Below, in pieces: positions 1 to 10,268 of a stretch of DNA of 64,000 bases. A model generated the notes under the pieces. That model saw nothing but the letters and a program-made list of their open reading frames with translations. It made no database searches and had not been told where the DNA came from. The translations under genes were made by a program, and so were the position numbers. Origin of the DNA: Bermanella sp. WJH001 (lineage in GTDB: Bacteria > Pseudomonadota > Gammaproteobacteria > Pseudomonadales > Oceanobacteraceae). Position 1 is the first letter of the stretch. Each line of letters opens with the position of its first letter. The stretch is taken from NCBI RefSeq assembly GCF_030070105.1, contig NZ_JASJOO010000002.1, positions 806,001-870,000 of the forward strand, given 5' to 3'.

Positions 1-459
1 GTCTTCTATTAGTATTCTACCGACAGACGCGGTATTTGTTTCCTGTGCTAGACTATAAACACGCCCCTTATAATAGCTCAGCACTTTTTCTGTTAATGAG
101 TGCTTGGGTATTGCAGCCCAAAGCGCTGTAAATGGAGAGCCTTTAGATTCGAAACCAGTAAAGGCCTCACACTGTAAAAATTGATCGATGTTGGCTTTAA
201 GTTCTACATCTGTATCTAGATAGATTCCACCTTCGTGGTATAGTGCATAGGCACGAACATAGTCAGATACATAAGCCCATTTTTTTTGCTCATAAGCCGT
301 TTTGGTAAATTCATTGCTGTTTACATCAAACGTGCTTTCATTCCACTCTTTAATCTCATAATCAGGACAGAACTTCTTCCATGTTTCTATATAATACTTC
401 AGATTCTCAGGTAATGGGTTTCCCCCAAACCAGCAGTAATGTATGTTCTTAGGTATCAT
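1..459 (-). CDS. GT32-type glycosyltransferase with DXD motif (C-terminus cut by window edge)
   Basis: The reading frame runs from ATG at 459 to the window edge without a stop (153 codons seen). The N-terminus begins [13 protein letters not shown], typical of the OCH1/capsular-polysaccharide GT32 family. Near residue 90 there is [13 protein letters not shown], containing the DxD metal/nucleotide-sugar-binding motif. Such enzymes transfer a sugar from a nucleotide sugar to a growing glycan at the cytoplasmic membrane face. The ATG overlaps the wecB stop codon by 4 bp (ATGA), so it is probably translationally coupled as a later gene of the polysaccharide operon. Sugar specificity cannot be read from the sequence, and the rest of the protein lies outside the window. 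Confidence 0.85.
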   Translation of the reverse strand, partial: MIPKNIHYCWFGGNPLPENLKYYIETWKKFCPDYEIKEWNESTFDVNSNEFTKTAYEQKKWAYVSDYVRAYALYHEGGIYLDTDVELKANIDQFLQCEAFTGFESKGSPFTALWAAIPKHSLTEKVLSYYKGRVYSLAQETNTASVGRILIED

Positions 460-1598
460 TTCTTTAAACCTTTTATATACTCAACAATACGCTGACTGGC
501 TTTACCATCACCATAAGGATTGTGTGCTTCAGACATTGTACTGTAGAGCACTTCGTCATCTAGTAATTTCTGTACTTCTTTTACTATTAATGCGGCATTC
601 GTACCGACTAGCTTTACAGTTCCTGCTTCAACTGCTTCTGGACGCTCAGTGGTGTCACGCATCACCAATACTGGCTTGCCTAATCCCGGAGCCTCTTCTT
701 GAACGCCACCACTATCGGTTAACACCAAATATGATTGTTGCATTAAGTACACAAAAGGCTCATAACCTAAAGGCTGAATAAGGTGGACATTAGTAGTCTC
801 GCCAAGAAAACGCTTAACGGGCTCTTGCACGTTTGGATTAAGATGCACAGGGTAAATAAAATGCGTATCTGGGTTGGACTTAGCTAGCAGACTTAGTGCT
901 TTGCAAATATTTTCGAAGCCTTCACCAAAGTTTTCGCGTCGATGCCCTGTCACTAGTACATAACGATTAACAAGTACCTGCGTTTGTAGTCCTGCTTGTT
1001 GCAAGGCCGTTAAAATTTCCTCTTTTAAATCTGCTGAGCTTTCAATTTTGTTTACTACCCACTGCAATGCATCAATAACCGTATTACCGGTAATAGTTAT
1101 GGCATCCTTAGGGACAAGTTCACGTAATAAAGCGTTTTCATTACGTTCAGTGGGTGCAAAGTGAAATGAAGCCAAACGAGCTGTTAGTACACGATTAGAC
1201 TCTTCTGGCCATGGGGAATACATGTTATTAGTGCGTAATCCCGCCTCAACATGCCCTACAGGTATCTTTTGGTAAAATGCTGCCAAGGTTGCAGCAAAGG
1301 TGGTAGCAGTATCACCGTGCACCAATACAAGGTCTGGCTGGTATTCGGTAAGAACATCACGTAAACCAAGTAGTACCCCCGAAGTTATATCGTATAAGTC
1401 CTGACCTACCTTCATTAGGTTTAAATCGTAATCTGGCATTATTTCAAATAGTTCTAAAACTTGATCCAGCATTTCACGATGCTGCGCACTTACGCAGACC
1501 TTACTTTCAAAGCTAGGCTCAGCTGCAAGAGCCTTTACCAAAGGAGCCATTTTAATGGCCTCGGGACGGGTGCCAAAAACGGAAAGGATCTTTTTCAT
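456..1598 (-). CDS. wecB: UDP-N-acetylglucosamine 2-epimerase, non-hydrolysing
   Basis: This cytoplasmic enzyme interconverts UDP-GlcNAc and UDP-ManNAc, a precursor for ManNAc-type sugars in surface polysaccharides. The 380-aa length is normal for the family. Family motifs are visible: [11 protein letters not shown] at the N-terminus, [20 protein letters not shown], a central TGHRREN, and [18 protein letters not shown] followed by [13 protein letters not shown] near the C-terminus. Its start overlaps the preceding glycosyltransferase stop by 4 bp and its stop overlaps the GT32 start, so it sits inside the compact polysaccharide operon. No wecC-like UDP-ManNAc dehydrogenase is evident; the only dehydrogenase here is the Ugd-type gene upstream. 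Confidence 0.95.
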   Translation of the reverse strand: MKKILSVFGTRPEAIKMAPLVKALAAEPSFESKVCVSAQHREMLDQVLELFEIMPDYDLNLMKVGQDLYDITSGVLLGLRDVLTEYQPDLVLVHGDTATTFAATLAAFYQKIPVGHVEAGLRTNNMYSPWPEESNRVLTARLASFHFAPTERNENALLRELVPKDAITITGNTVIDALQWVVNKIESSADLKEEILTALQQAGLQTQVLVNRYVLVTGHRRENFGEGFENICKALSLLAKSNPDTHFIYPVHLNPNVQEPVKRFLGETTNVHLIQPLGYEPFVYLMQQSYLVLTDSGGVQEEAPGLGKPVLVMRDTTERPEAVEAGTVKLVGTNAALIVKEVQKLLDDEVLYSTMSEAHNPYGDGKASQRIVEYIKGLKK

Positions 1599-2584
1599 CT
1601 TCTAATACTTCTATATATATTCAAAAGAAAAACCAATTTATAACGTACAAGGTGGTAAATAACGACTTTTTTTAGGCTTAATCCAGAGAACCTAAGAAGC
1701 CTTACTTTATTAAAGTAGTAATCAAATTGATGTTGAAAGAGTGTGTTTTTAGATTTAATTAATTCACTATACAAGACATCTAGAAATAAGGAGTAAACAT
1801 AGCCTATGCTTTGCATCTTGTTTCTAGGCTCAAACACATTAATAAAACCAATAGCAGATTTTTCATAGGCGTTTATATAGTTTTTATAATCAGTGTAGCT
1901 CTTGTGACTTGCACTACCTTCATAAATATTATAGTGATAGTAACATTCTTTATTTAGTGTATAACTTTCTATTTTTTGTAAATAGGTAAAATTAAATACG
2001 CAGTCTTCCCATAGTACAAGAGACTCATCAAACGCAATCTGCTCACGGTCAATAATCTGCCTTTTATATATCTTATTCCAACTATAACCAAACGCCTTTA
2101 TCACATCACGCTGCAACTCAAAAGACTGCCCTTTAGAAACGGTCTGTGATTCCAGCTTAAGCATGGACTCAACAACACCTGCGTATGTATTTAATATTCC
2201 AAAAACCACCAAATCACTATCACACCGCTCAAGAAGTTCTATATTTTCTTTGAGTAAATTAGGCTTAATCCAATCGTCCGGATCAATAAAGTATACATAT
2301 TTTCCAGTGGCCTTTTTGAGCCCATAATTTCTTGCACTGGAAACACCACCATTATTTTTTAAAAAAACTTTAACTCTGTTGTCTCTAGCAGCATATGCTT
2401 CTGCTATTTGTTGACTTTTATCTGGCGAACCATCAATAACAACTAACAACTCGAAATTTGTGAAGCTCTGCTGCAATACACTCTCTATTGCTCTACCGAT
2501 ATAGCCTTCTACATTGAAGCAGGGCATAACGATGGAGCAATCTATTTGTGTACCATTATTCAGGTCAGGATAATATCCACTCAC
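1595..2584 (-). CDS. Family 2 glycosyltransferase
   Basis: This is a 329-aa GT-A-fold glycosyltransferase. The N-terminal domain has [19 protein letters not shown] followed by a [10 protein letters not shown] segment, which is the GT2 nucleotide-binding core. YFIDPDDW near residue 95 supplies the metal-binding acidic residues. The start codon is GTG at 2584, chosen because it forms a GTGA overlap with the stop of the upstream gene; the protein aligns with GT2 proteins from about residue 16. It probably adds one sugar of the repeat unit in the cytoplasm on the lipid carrier. Donor and acceptor cannot be inferred. The C-terminal third is basic and hydrophobic, suggesting membrane association. 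Confidence 0.88.
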   Translation of the reverse strand: MSGYYPDLNNGTQIDCSIVMPCFNVEGYIGRAIESVLQQSFTNFELLVVIDGSPDKSQQIAEAYAARDNRVKVFLKNNGGVSSARNYGLKKATGKYVYFIDPDDWIKPNLLKENIELLERCDSDLVVFGILNTYAGVVESMLKLESQTVSKGQSFELQRDVIKAFGYSWNKIYKRQIIDREQIAFDESLVLWEDCVFNFTYLQKIESYTLNKECYYHYNIYEGSASHKSYTDYKNYINAYEKSAIGFINVFEPRNKMQSIGYVYSLFLDVLYSELIKSKNTLFQHQFDYYFNKVRLLRFSGLSLKKVVIYHLVRYKLVFLLNIYRSIRR

Positions 2585-3690
2585 AACTGACTCTCAGTAG
2601 TAATTGCTTTACTTAAATATTTGAACGATTCGGCTTTTTTCTCATCTAACAACTTGTGAGCATTAATAAAATCTATTGAACCAAGATCATCTAAACTTGA
2701 GATACTTTCAATAGAGTCAATAAACCTATCTTCTAGACCTGTCAATTCAAGAATATTATTCATTCTGTTAGATTGCTGCCCTGAACTAACCGCTAAAAAA
2801 TCTTTTTGGAAGTTTATCGAAAAGCAAACACCGTGAAACGAATCGGTAATTATTTTTTTTGCATTTAAAAATAAATTTAGAAATTCTTCAGGTCCTGCAT
2901 CTCTTATTTGCTTATCAACAGCCCCCAGTTTCCTAATATTTGAATCAACAGCTATTATTTTTATATCTTTTTTAGAATAATAGTCGACTACTTTTTTTAA
3001 TAAATCTGACCGTGGAACTGTATAAACAAGAATATAATCTGTATTAAATTTATTCTTTTGAAGCCCCAGTTTTTTAATCCAGTCAGATTTTGAGAGTAAC
3101 AGAGTAGGATCCAATACTTGCTCTACTTCTTTACCTAATAGGCTTTCAAGATACTCTTTCCCATCTTTCTCGCGAATAGATAGGTTATCAAATGGTTCCA
3201 AAAGAGTTTTCGCTTTTTCCAGCTGATCTACATTAAAACGAAAACTACCTAAACTCGTAGCGTAACTAATCTTCCTGGCACCAACAGGTGCGAATTGTAA
3301 AAAATAGTGTTCATTGACCACACTATTTCCATTAGTGCATAATGGGTTCCATATTTGGTCACTGCCACTCACATAAAGGTCATAAACCTTTAAACTACCT
3401 TTTCTAAAATCCGTTAATTCAGTAAAATTCAGCCTTGAATTAAAGAATTTTTTAAATTTTCTTTTTTTAGAAAGCTTACCTTTAAGCAAAAACAAATCAC
3501 GAATAAAACCCTTAAGGAAAGTATGATTAATCCTTATATTAAAGGTCTTATATACCTTTTCGATATGTTTATTCTGATAATTAATAATATCTACCTTGCC
3601 ATATCTAGATAAAACCTCTTGAGTAGCATAGGCTTGAAATAATGCCCCGTAGTTTAGAGCATTATGTATTGTCATTAATGCTATTTTCAT
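2581..3690 (-). CDS. Polysaccharide pyruvyltransferase family protein
   Basis: This 369-aa protein begins MKIALMTIHNALNYGALFQA and contains SGSDQIWNP near residue 110 and a TDSFHGVCFS segment in the second half, the usual hallmarks of the CsaB-like polysaccharide pyruvyltransferase family. Characterised members add pyruvate ketals from PEP to sugars, while many cluster homologues are of unproven activity. Its ATG abuts the stop of the MenD-like gene with zero spacing (TAAATG), implying coupled translation. The neighbouring TPP enzyme and epimerase suggest this locus builds a modified, possibly acidic, glycan. The family is clear; the exact reaction is inferred. Confidence 0.85.
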   Translation of the reverse strand: MKIALMTIHNALNYGALFQAYATQEVLSRYGKVDIINYQNKHIEKVYKTFNIRINHTFLKGFIRDLFLLKGKLSKKRKFKKFFNSRLNFTELTDFRKGSLKVYDLYVSGSDQIWNPLCTNGNSVVNEHYFLQFAPVGARKISYATSLGSFRFNVDQLEKAKTLLEPFDNLSIREKDGKEYLESLLGKEVEQVLDPTLLLSKSDWIKKLGLQKNKFNTDYILVYTVPRSDLLKKVVDYYSKKDIKIIAVDSNIRKLGAVDKQIRDAGPEEFLNLFLNAKKIITDSFHGVCFSINFQKDFLAVSSGQQSNRMNNILELTGLEDRFIDSIESISSLDDLGSIDFINAHKLLDEKKAESFKYLSKAITTESQL

Positions 3691-5439
3691 TTATTTACCT
3701 AAGAACTTTTTTGCTATTTTAATGCCCTTATCACCAAGTGCTTTTTTCACTAAAGCTTTGGTTTGCTTTTCTTTACTCACCTCAAGTTGTTGCATTATTC
3801 GCAATGCTTCGCTTTCGTCATCACTGTCGGTAAATGCTTCAAATACTATGGGTTTGTCTGTTATTTCAGGAGTTATAAAGCGTTCATAAATAGCTTCAAA
3901 CTCTTCCTTGTTGGAGGCACTAATATATTCAAAACCTAAGCTTTCAGCATAGTTCTTTATTAAAGTGGGCGATTTTTGCCCGTAATGACCTGCGGCAGCA
4001 ACAAACTCATCACCTTCTTCACCAAAATGAGAAGCGTGGTGATTATAAAGCCTAAACTCGGTGCCTTTACCATTGTTAACAAGCAAAACTCTAATATTAT
4101 TACCTGTGTGGCGATTACCTATGGCATTTAAGTCATAAAAGAATGCAAGGTCGCCTATTACGCCATAAAAAAGTTTGCTTGGGTTGGCTAAAGAGGCACC
4201 CAATAACGATGACACACCACCATCAATACCAAATCCACCCACATTAGAGTATGAAGTAACGCTGGCTGGTAGATCGTAAAAATTCCATGTTCTTAGACTA
4301 TTTAAAATACCAAAGTGAACAGCTGACCCAGCCGGAATTTTACTTGCTAACTTTGAAGCTAGCCACACGTTTGAAAAAGGCACTTCAGTAATTTTTTTCC
4401 GGACATTATCTAAAAGACTTTGACATTGCTTGAAATAGTCATTAGAGGATATGCTCTCTGCTACTTTTGCATACTGATTAAAAAATATGGCTTCTGGCAT
4501 TTCAAAAACGTAACGTAACTTTCTAAATGTATCGCGTATTTCACCGTCTTCACTGATACGCCATACCTCTTTTCCCGACATACCTATGGTAGCGTAATCA
4601 CCTGTAACCTCACCTATATGCAGGGTAATATCTGCCTGATAAGCGCTAAGGTTACAAAGTTCTTGGGCGGCAGCTAATGAGAACAGCAAGTGATTTTTAC
4701 CTTTATAGCCACTTGTATGATCGCAAAAAACAACCACATCATGCGTTTCACAGAATTTTTCTAACGCCTGCGTTTGCTCAGTCGTCCAGTCTTTGTGTGA
4801 ACCGATAAACACAGCAATTCTTTGATTAGCTTTAATACTAGGGAGTTCATCATGAATCGTATAGCGATTTATCACTCTAGCAGCAATGGTTTCTTTGTCT
4901 GTAAATGGTTTACTATAGGTAGTTGGTAAATTGATGTGTACTGGGCCACCGCCATTTCGTGTTAGCTCTAAAATAGCTTGATTTACTTTCACTTCACAAT
5001 CCCAGAAGTCTTCTTCGTCTTTAACGACTGGTAAGGTAACACTGAGTTTTGCAACATCCTTTGGAATTGTGCTGCGATCAATAACTTGTGCAACATGATG
5101 CCCTATTCGCCCAACTTGTTGACTTGAAGTAATCGCCAATACAGGCAGTTTACGGTAGAAGGCTTCTGTCATGCCGGGTGCATAGTTTCGTGATGCTGTA
5201 GCGCCAGTACAGCTTATAACGACAGGTTCACCGGTTTCAGCCGCTAATCCGCAAGCCATGTAAGCGGCAGAGCGCTCATCCACTGATGAGTAAATAGTAA
5301 AGAACGGATCTTTTTGAATACTGCCAATTAGCGCATTATTGGTAGTACCTGGTGAGGCAATAACGTTACGAATGTCATGTGCTTTTAATAAAGAAATAAC
5401 AATTAATGCATTTTTTTCAGTGGTTGAATAAAATTTCAT
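3691..5439 (-). CDS. MenD-like thiamine-pyrophosphate enzyme of the polysaccharide cluster
   Basis: This 582-aa protein has the three-domain TPP-enzyme layout. SSVDERSAAYMACGLA carries the probable catalytic Glu (E55), followed by a MenD/acetolactate-synthase-type pyrimidine domain with CTGATASRNYAPG. A central Rossmann-like domain is at about 200-330. The PP domain has the Mg-TPP motif starting GDLAFFYDLNAI at 429 and ending in an Asn pair at 455-456. It resembles MenD, but no other menaquinone gene is nearby and it is translationally coupled to an SDR epimerase and a pyruvyltransferase-like gene. A role in making an unusual sugar or substituent is therefore more likely than menaquinone synthesis; this is inference from context. 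Confidence 0.8.
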   Translation of the reverse strand: MKFYSTTEKNALIVISLLKAHDIRNVIASPGTTNNALIGSIQKDPFFTIYSSVDERSAAYMACGLAAETGEPVVISCTGATASRNYAPGMTEAFYRKLPVLAITSSQQVGRIGHHVAQVIDRSTIPKDVAKLSVTLPVVKDEEDFWDCEVKVNQAILELTRNGGGPVHINLPTTYSKPFTDKETIAARVINRYTIHDELPSIKANQRIAVFIGSHKDWTTEQTQALEKFCETHDVVVFCDHTSGYKGKNHLLFSLAAAQELCNLSAYQADITLHIGEVTGDYATIGMSGKEVWRISEDGEIRDTFRKLRYVFEMPEAIFFNQYAKVAESISSNDYFKQCQSLLDNVRKKITEVPFSNVWLASKLASKIPAGSAVHFGILNSLRTWNFYDLPASVTSYSNVGGFGIDGGVSSLLGASLANPSKLFYGVIGDLAFFYDLNAIGNRHTGNNIRVLLVNNGKGTEFRLYNHHASHFGEEGDEFVAAAGHYGQKSPTLIKNYAESLGFEYISASNKEEFEAIYERFITPEITDKPIVFEAFTDSDDESEALRIMQQLEVSKEKQTKALVKKALGDKGIKIAKKFLGK

Positions 5440-6518
5440 TTTATGACTAACCTTCCTAATTTAGGTAGGGTTTTAAACAAGTAATATTTTATTTTTTGCT
5501 TTACCCCTGGTATTTGACTCAAGCGCGTATTTTGTTTTGTCAACCTATCTTTCAATGCTTCTTCTTTCCAGTTTGGAGATTTGAATTTCATAGGTTTTCT
5601 ATTTAAGAATTCGGCTAAAGTGGATTCCAAGCCCTGTTGCGGGGCAATAAATTTTGATGTATCTAAAAATTTCTTAATTTTACTATTATCAAATACACGA
5701 TTATAAAGACGATCGTAAATTACTTGATACGTCCCTTGTCGCCAATTAAGAAAACTATCTAAGTCTTGCTCAATTATACTTACATTAACTCCCTGTGTTT
5801 CTAGTGTACTTTGGTAAATATTAGTGATTTCAGCCCAAGTTAGGCTTTTATCTGTGGTTATATGAAAGGTTTCGCCAAGAGCTTTAGGATTGCAAACCAA
5901 AGAAGCCATTGCTGTCGCTACATCTTTACCAGAGGTCAGGGTGGTCTGTTTAGTCTGTATTTCTCTTGCTGTCACAATAGTCCGACCATAAACAGCACGA
6001 TACAGCCAGTCCTCCTTTTCAAGTACACCTAGTTGTAAGCGCTCTGTGTTATAGGTGATGTAAGGGCGAATAATCGTCCAGTTTTTTTGTTCACTCTGAA
6101 ATAAGATGTTTTCTTGGCGTGCTTTGGTAAGCGCGTATTCGTCAGTAGCAAGGTATTGCTTATCTTTGCTGACATCAAGTAATCGTGGTGAATTTTCTGT
6201 TAATGGGGTATTGGAGTCTGCATAAACACGGGATGAACTCAAAAAGATGTAGTGCGCGGTGGCGTTTAATATCCTTTTGTACCTGTTTTCAAACTGTACA
6301 GTTGAGTACACCATGAAATCGAAAATGCTATCCCAGTGTTGTTCTAATAGTTTTGTCAAAAACGTATCATCTTTGGCATTACCGGTTATGTAAGTGATGT
6401 TCCCTTGCTGACCACTACATGATCGAGAAGTAACATACACATCGTGATTCTGCTGGGCTAGATTTTCTACAAGGTGTATACCCATTGCACCTGTACCGCC
6501 TAACACCAATATCTTCAT
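5436..6518 (-). CDS. NAD(P)-dependent epimerase/dehydratase (extended SDR)
   Basis: This 360-aa protein has an N-terminal Rossmann motif, LVLGGTGAMGIHLVENL. An active-site-like LSSSRVYAD segment lies near residue 95 and YALTKARQ near residue 128 carries the YxxxK pair, all typical of extended short-chain dehydrogenases acting on nucleotide sugars. It overlaps the upstream flippase and the downstream TPP enzyme by 4 bp each (ATGA). It is probably a cytoplasmic modifying enzyme for a nucleotide sugar; epimerase, reductase or dehydratase activity cannot be told apart. The long, basic C-terminal tail (about residues 300-360) is outside the standard SDR core. Confidence 0.82.
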   Translation of the reverse strand: MKILVLGGTGAMGIHLVENLAQQNHDVYVTSRSCSGQQGNITYITGNAKDDTFLTKLLEQHWDSIFDFMVYSTVQFENRYKRILNATAHYIFLSSSRVYADSNTPLTENSPRLLDVSKDKQYLATDEYALTKARQENILFQSEQKNWTIIRPYITYNTERLQLGVLEKEDWLYRAVYGRTIVTAREIQTKQTTLTSGKDVATAMASLVCNPKALGETFHITTDKSLTWAEITNIYQSTLETQGVNVSIIEQDLDSFLNWRQGTYQVIYDRLYNRVFDNSKIKKFLDTSKFIAPQQGLESTLAEFLNRKPMKFKSPNWKEEALKDRLTKQNTRLSQIPGVKQKIKYYLFKTLPKLGRLVIK

Positions 6519-8044
6519 ACAGACTGCCTTTTCTTAAACAACTTGCTTTTTAACACTTCTAACACCTTATTACGCCAATGTTTATCAAGTCCAATGTAAT
6601 ACATAGCAATGATAGAGGTCGTTGCCGAAAATAGAATAACGAACGCAGCTGTAAACACGTTGTGCTCAAGGGTAGTATATAAAAACATACTTGGAGTGGT
6701 TGAAAGTGCTATTACAAATAGAACCGGTACGACTACTTTTTTATAGTAAGCAGAAATAGGAAGTCCCGTTAATCTATTAACTAACAATAAACGTACTTTA
6801 AACATAATAACATTGGCGGCAATAGCAACGTAAAACACTGATTCTGAAGGGTAGCCTAAGCTTAACATCCACCATGAAATAAAAAATATAGCAATTTGAA
6901 TACTACCCAATATTATTTCATACAAAGCCATTCTTCCTGGAGCACGCGCCGCGGTTGCTAAAGGCATACTTAATGCAAAGATTAGAGACTCTACAATGGC
7001 AAGTTGCGTAAATAATATGGCCGCTGGTGGTGGTGTTTTTAGCCATACTGTTAGTACTGTTTCCATTTCCAATAAAATGGGCAATGCAAACACCCACATT
7101 AAAAAGAAAGTGAGTTTAGAGCCGTTAAACACCAAAGACATCATTTCATCATTTTGATTAGATGCGTACGACTTAATAATAGGCGGGTATAAGCCAATAT
7201 TTAGCTGATTAGAGAATACAGCAACTTGGCTAGCAACATTCAAAGCAATAGCACGGGCAGCAACAATAGCAGGTGTGAATGCTTGATTTACTAAAACCGT
7301 AACAGCTTGGTTACGAAAAGCGGTGCTAATTTGCCCAAATAGTGTCCATAGCGTAAACCCTAAAATTTCTTTAAGTAAATGTGTGTTCCAGTATAGTTTA
7401 CGTAGTTGGCATTCAACGTATTTTCTAATACAAATTAGAATATAGGTTAAGGCAACGAAGATTGCTATTAAAAATAGAGCTTTACCATAATAAGCCAGTA
7501 AATCATGATTTACATAGGCTAAGGATACAGCTACTACTAACTTCAACACAGCATCTATTACGGAAATCATGGCATATAGGTGCATGTCTTCATGAGCAAT
7601 TAAGATAGCAATAAAAGGCGCTGTAAAAATAGAAAACACAAAGGATAATGATACGTAGTGGTAAAGTGTAAAAGCAGCTTCGAAACGGTCTTCCGGAATT
7701 TTTAAGTGCTCTGTCACATACCATAGGCCTAATGTTTGTAATATCGTATAAGCAAATACTGCAATAGCGATATACATAATTAGGTTCACACTGAACGTTT
7801 GTTTAAGTTGTACCTCATCGTTTCTCCCCATAGCATATGAGAAAAAACGTTGAGTGGCCGATGCCATACTACCAGGTAAAAATGCAAGTAAGGTAACAAA
7901 TCCTGCAATAACACTATATACACCGTAGTCATCTGTACCTAGTTCATTCAGCACTACCCTTAACGAATATAGAGTAATAAAGATGATAATGATCTGACGG
8001 GTATACAAAGCCAATGTGTTTTTAAGTATTCTTTTGTTAGACAT
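6515..8044 (-). CDS. Wzx-type polysaccharide flippase (MOP superfamily)
   Basis: This 509-aa integral membrane protein has about 12-14 hydrophobic segments and an N-terminus (LALYTRQIIIIFITLYSLRV) typical of oligosaccharide flippases in the MATE/MOP superfamily. It would move lipid-linked repeat units across the inner membrane. It is the first gene of the overlapping run that ends with the GT32 gene and follows a 117-bp AT-rich gap after ugd. No Wzy polymerase is visible in the window; it could lie beyond position 1. The gene symbol is left blank because Wzx proteins diverge too far for a specific assignment. Confidence 0.87.
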   Translation of the reverse strand: MSNKRILKNTLALYTRQIIIIFITLYSLRVVLNELGTDDYGVYSVIAGFVTLLAFLPGSMASATQRFFSYAMGRNDEVQLKQTFSVNLIMYIAIAVFAYTILQTLGLWYVTEHLKIPEDRFEAAFTLYHYVSLSFVFSIFTAPFIAILIAHEDMHLYAMISVIDAVLKLVVAVSLAYVNHDLLAYYGKALFLIAIFVALTYILICIRKYVECQLRKLYWNTHLLKEILGFTLWTLFGQISTAFRNQAVTVLVNQAFTPAIVAARAIALNVASQVAVFSNQLNIGLYPPIIKSYASNQNDEMMSLVFNGSKLTFFLMWVFALPILLEMETVLTVWLKTPPPAAILFTQLAIVESLIFALSMPLATAARAPGRMALYEIILGSIQIAIFFISWWMLSLGYPSESVFYVAIAANVIMFKVRLLLVNRLTGLPISAYYKKVVVPVLFVIALSTTPSMFLYTTLEHNVFTAAFVILFSATTSIIAMYYIGLDKHWRNKVLEVLKSKLFKKRQSV

Positions 8045-8161
8045 TACGTATAATAATTAGTGATAGATTTGAATTAAAAACTTTAGCTTATTAAAAATTG
8101 GCAATTGAATATCAAATTAATGCTTTAACTAATACTCTTTTTTGCATGATTTGGTTATAAT

Positions 8162-9328
8162 TTAATCATTACCAAATAAATCACGCGTATAAACCTTAAA
8201 CATTGAGTCGTTTAACTCTTTGGTAGGTCTATTCGCTATAATTACATCAGATAGCCTTTTAAATTCTTCTAACGTATTTATAACTCTAGAATTATAAAAT
8301 TCATCTTCGGTTAAGGCTGGCTCATATACTACAACCTCTATACCTTTTGCTTTTATACGCTTCATTACACCTTGAATAGCTGATGCTCTAAAGTTATCCG
8401 AGCCACTTTTCATTACAAGCCTATAAATACCCACGACCTTAGCATTCTTTTTAAGTATTGAATCTGCAATAAAATCTTTACGGGTAGTATTCGCATCCAC
8501 AATGGCAGAAATCAAATTATTTGGAACTTGGTCATAGTTAGCCCTTAACTGCTTTGTATCTTTTGGCAGACAGTAGCCACCATAACCAAAGCTTGGATTA
8601 TTGTAATGACTACCAATTCGGGGATCTAAACCAACACCCTCAATAATTTGACGACTATCTAACCCATGAGTCTCAGCATAACTATCAAGCTCATTAAAAT
8701 AGGCTACTCGCATTGCCAAATAGGTATTCGAAAATAGCTTAACGGCTTCTGCTTCGCTTGAATCAACAAATAGCGTTGGTACATCTTGTTTAATAGCGCC
8801 TTGCTTTAGCAATTGCGCAAATACTTCTGCCCTTTCGCTTTGCTCTCCCACTATAATGCGTGATGGATGTAGATTATCGTATAGTGCTTTACCTTCACGT
8901 AAAAACTCTGGTGAAAACATTATATTTTGGCAACCAGTTCTTTCTTTTAATTCCTTTGTATAACCAACAGGCACAGTGGATTTAATAACCATCACGGCAT
9001 CAGGGTTAACTAACATTACATCAGCAACCACGCTTTCTACCGATTTGGTGTTGAAGTAGTTTGTATCTGGATCGTAATCGGTTGGTGTAGCTATAATTAC
9101 AAAATCTGCGTTTTTGTAGGCTAGCTGTTTATCTAAGGTTGCAGTGAAGTTTAATTTCTTATTGTTTAAAAAATCTGAAATTTCGACATCTTCAATTGGT
9201 GATTGTTTGTCGTTAAGCAAATCGACTTTATCTTTTATTATGTCGACAGCTACTACTTCATTATGCTGCGCTAGAAGCATAGCATTAGATAAGCCTACAT
9301 AACCTGTACCTGCAATTGCTATTTTCAT
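8162..9328 (-). CDS. ugd: UDP-glucose 6-dehydrogenase
   Basis: This enzyme oxidises UDP-glucose to UDP-glucuronate with two NAD+. The ATG at 9328 gives 388 aa, the E. coli Ugd length, and overlaps the galU stop by 4 bp (ATGA); a TTG 15 bp upstream is possible but less likely. Motifs: [16 protein letters not shown] for NAD binding, a central [10 protein letters not shown] segment, and [13 protein letters not shown] with the catalytic Cys. It is coupled to galU, so UTP plus Glc-1-P to UDP-Glc to UDP-GlcA would be made from one message. A role in uronic-acid-containing polysaccharide is the natural reading. Confidence 0.95.
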   Translation of the reverse strand: MKIAIAGTGYVGLSNAMLLAQHNEVVAVDIIKDKVDLLNDKQSPIEDVEISDFLNNKKLNFTATLDKQLAYKNADFVIIATPTDYDPDTNYFNTKSVESVVADVMLVNPDAVMVIKSTVPVGYTKELKERTGCQNIMFSPEFLREGKALYDNLHPSRIIVGEQSERAEVFAQLLKQGAIKQDVPTLFVDSSEAEAVKLFSNTYLAMRVAYFNELDSYAETHGLDSRQIIEGVGLDPRIGSHYNNPSFGYGGYCLPKDTKQLRANYDQVPNNLISAIVDANTTRKDFIADSILKKNAKVVGIYRLVMKSGSDNFRASAIQGVMKRIKAKGIEVVVYEPALTEDEFYNSRVINTLEEFKRLSDVIIANRPTKELNDSMFKVYTRDLFGND

Positions 9329-10212
9329 ATTTCTTTGAGCCAATCTTTAAATTTTTGACCTTCCGTTTCATGCTTTAAGCCATACTCAACAAACGCTTGC
9401 ATATAACCTAATTTACTTCCGCAGTCATGGCTTTTGCCTGTCATATAAAAGGCATCCACTTGCTCGGTTTTCATTAGTGCGGCTATGGCATCAGTGAGCT
9501 GAATTTCATTACCGGCACCCGGAGGGGTATGAGCCAGTAAAGGCCAAATGTTTTCAGTTAACACATAACGCCCTACTACTGCTAAGTTACTTGGGGCATC
9601 TTGTTGCTTTGGTTTTTCGACCATGGCTTGCATTGGTGCGCTTTGCCCTGCGCTTAATTCGGCACCCTTTATATCGGCTACGCCGTAGTTACTCACTAGT
9701 TCTTGCGGTACTGCTTCTACCATCACTTGGCTTACGCCGTTAGATTCAAATGTTTGAATCATTTTTGCTAGGTTTTCAGTTTTTAAATCGGCAGCGTATT
9801 CATCAATTAATACATCTGGTAAAACCACAGCAAAAGGTTCATTACCGATTAATGACTTGGCGCATAATACGGCATGGCCCAAGCCTTTTGCTTGGCCTTG
9901 GCGTACGTGCATGATGGTAACACCTTCTGGTGTAATGGCGCGCACTTCATCTAATAGCTGACGCTTAACGCGGGCTTCAAGAGTGGACTCTAATTCGAAT
10001 GAGGTATCAAAGTGGTTTTCGATCGCGTTTTTAGAGGAGTGCGTTACCAATACTATTTCAGTAATGCCCGCTGCGGCGCATTCGTTCACAACATATTGAA
10101 TAAGCGGCTTGTCTACCAGAGGTAGCATTTCTTTGGGTATAGCTTTGGTGGCTGGTAGCATACGTGTGCCAAGGCCAGCTACAGGGATGACCGCTTTTGT
10201 TACTTTTTTCAT
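9325..10212 (-). CDS. galU: UTP-glucose-1-phosphate uridylyltransferase
   Basis: This cytoplasmic nucleotidyltransferase makes UDP-glucose from UTP and glucose-1-phosphate. The 295-aa length is typical. The N-terminus has [18 protein letters not shown] and [15 protein letters not shown], the GalU nucleotide-binding signature; VVLPDVLID, a VEKPKQ segment and [12 protein letters not shown] follow. It is coupled to ugd downstream by a 4-bp overlap. The region just upstream contains REP-like palindromes rather than another gene, so its promoter probably lies in or before that repeat-rich gap. Confidence 0.96.
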   Translation of the reverse strand: MKKVTKAVIPVAGLGTRMLPATKAIPKEMLPLVDKPLIQYVVNECAAAGITEIVLVTHSSKNAIENHFDTSFELESTLEARVKRQLLDEVRAITPEGVTIMHVRQGQAKGLGHAVLCAKSLIGNEPFAVVLPDVLIDEYAADLKTENLAKMIQTFESNGVSQVMVEAVPQELVSNYGVADIKGAELSAGQSAPMQAMVEKPKQQDAPSNLAVVGRYVLTENIWPLLAHTPPGAGNEIQLTDAIAALMKTEQVDAFYMTGKSHDCGSKLGYMQAFVEYGLKHETEGQKFKDWLKEI

Positions 10213-10221
10213 TTTTTATTT

Positions 10222-10245
10222 TTCGCTCACAGGGTGAGCTCCTAC
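10222..10245. repeat. REP-like palindromic unit 1
   Basis: A perfect short palindrome, GCTCAC-AGG-GTGAGC (10225-10239), is followed by TCCTAC. Read on the minus strand it is GTAGGAGCTCACCCTGTGAG, the head-plus-hairpin layout of a REP element. Two degenerate relatives follow in the same gap (10323-10346 and 10441-10463). Confidence 0.6.
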
Positions 10246-10268
10246 TATGTTCATTATTTCGTGAGCAT

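Noticed and set aside
3691-5439. Calling this gene menD
   Set aside because: No other menaquinone gene is near and the gene is coupled to polysaccharide genes; only MenD-like is supported.
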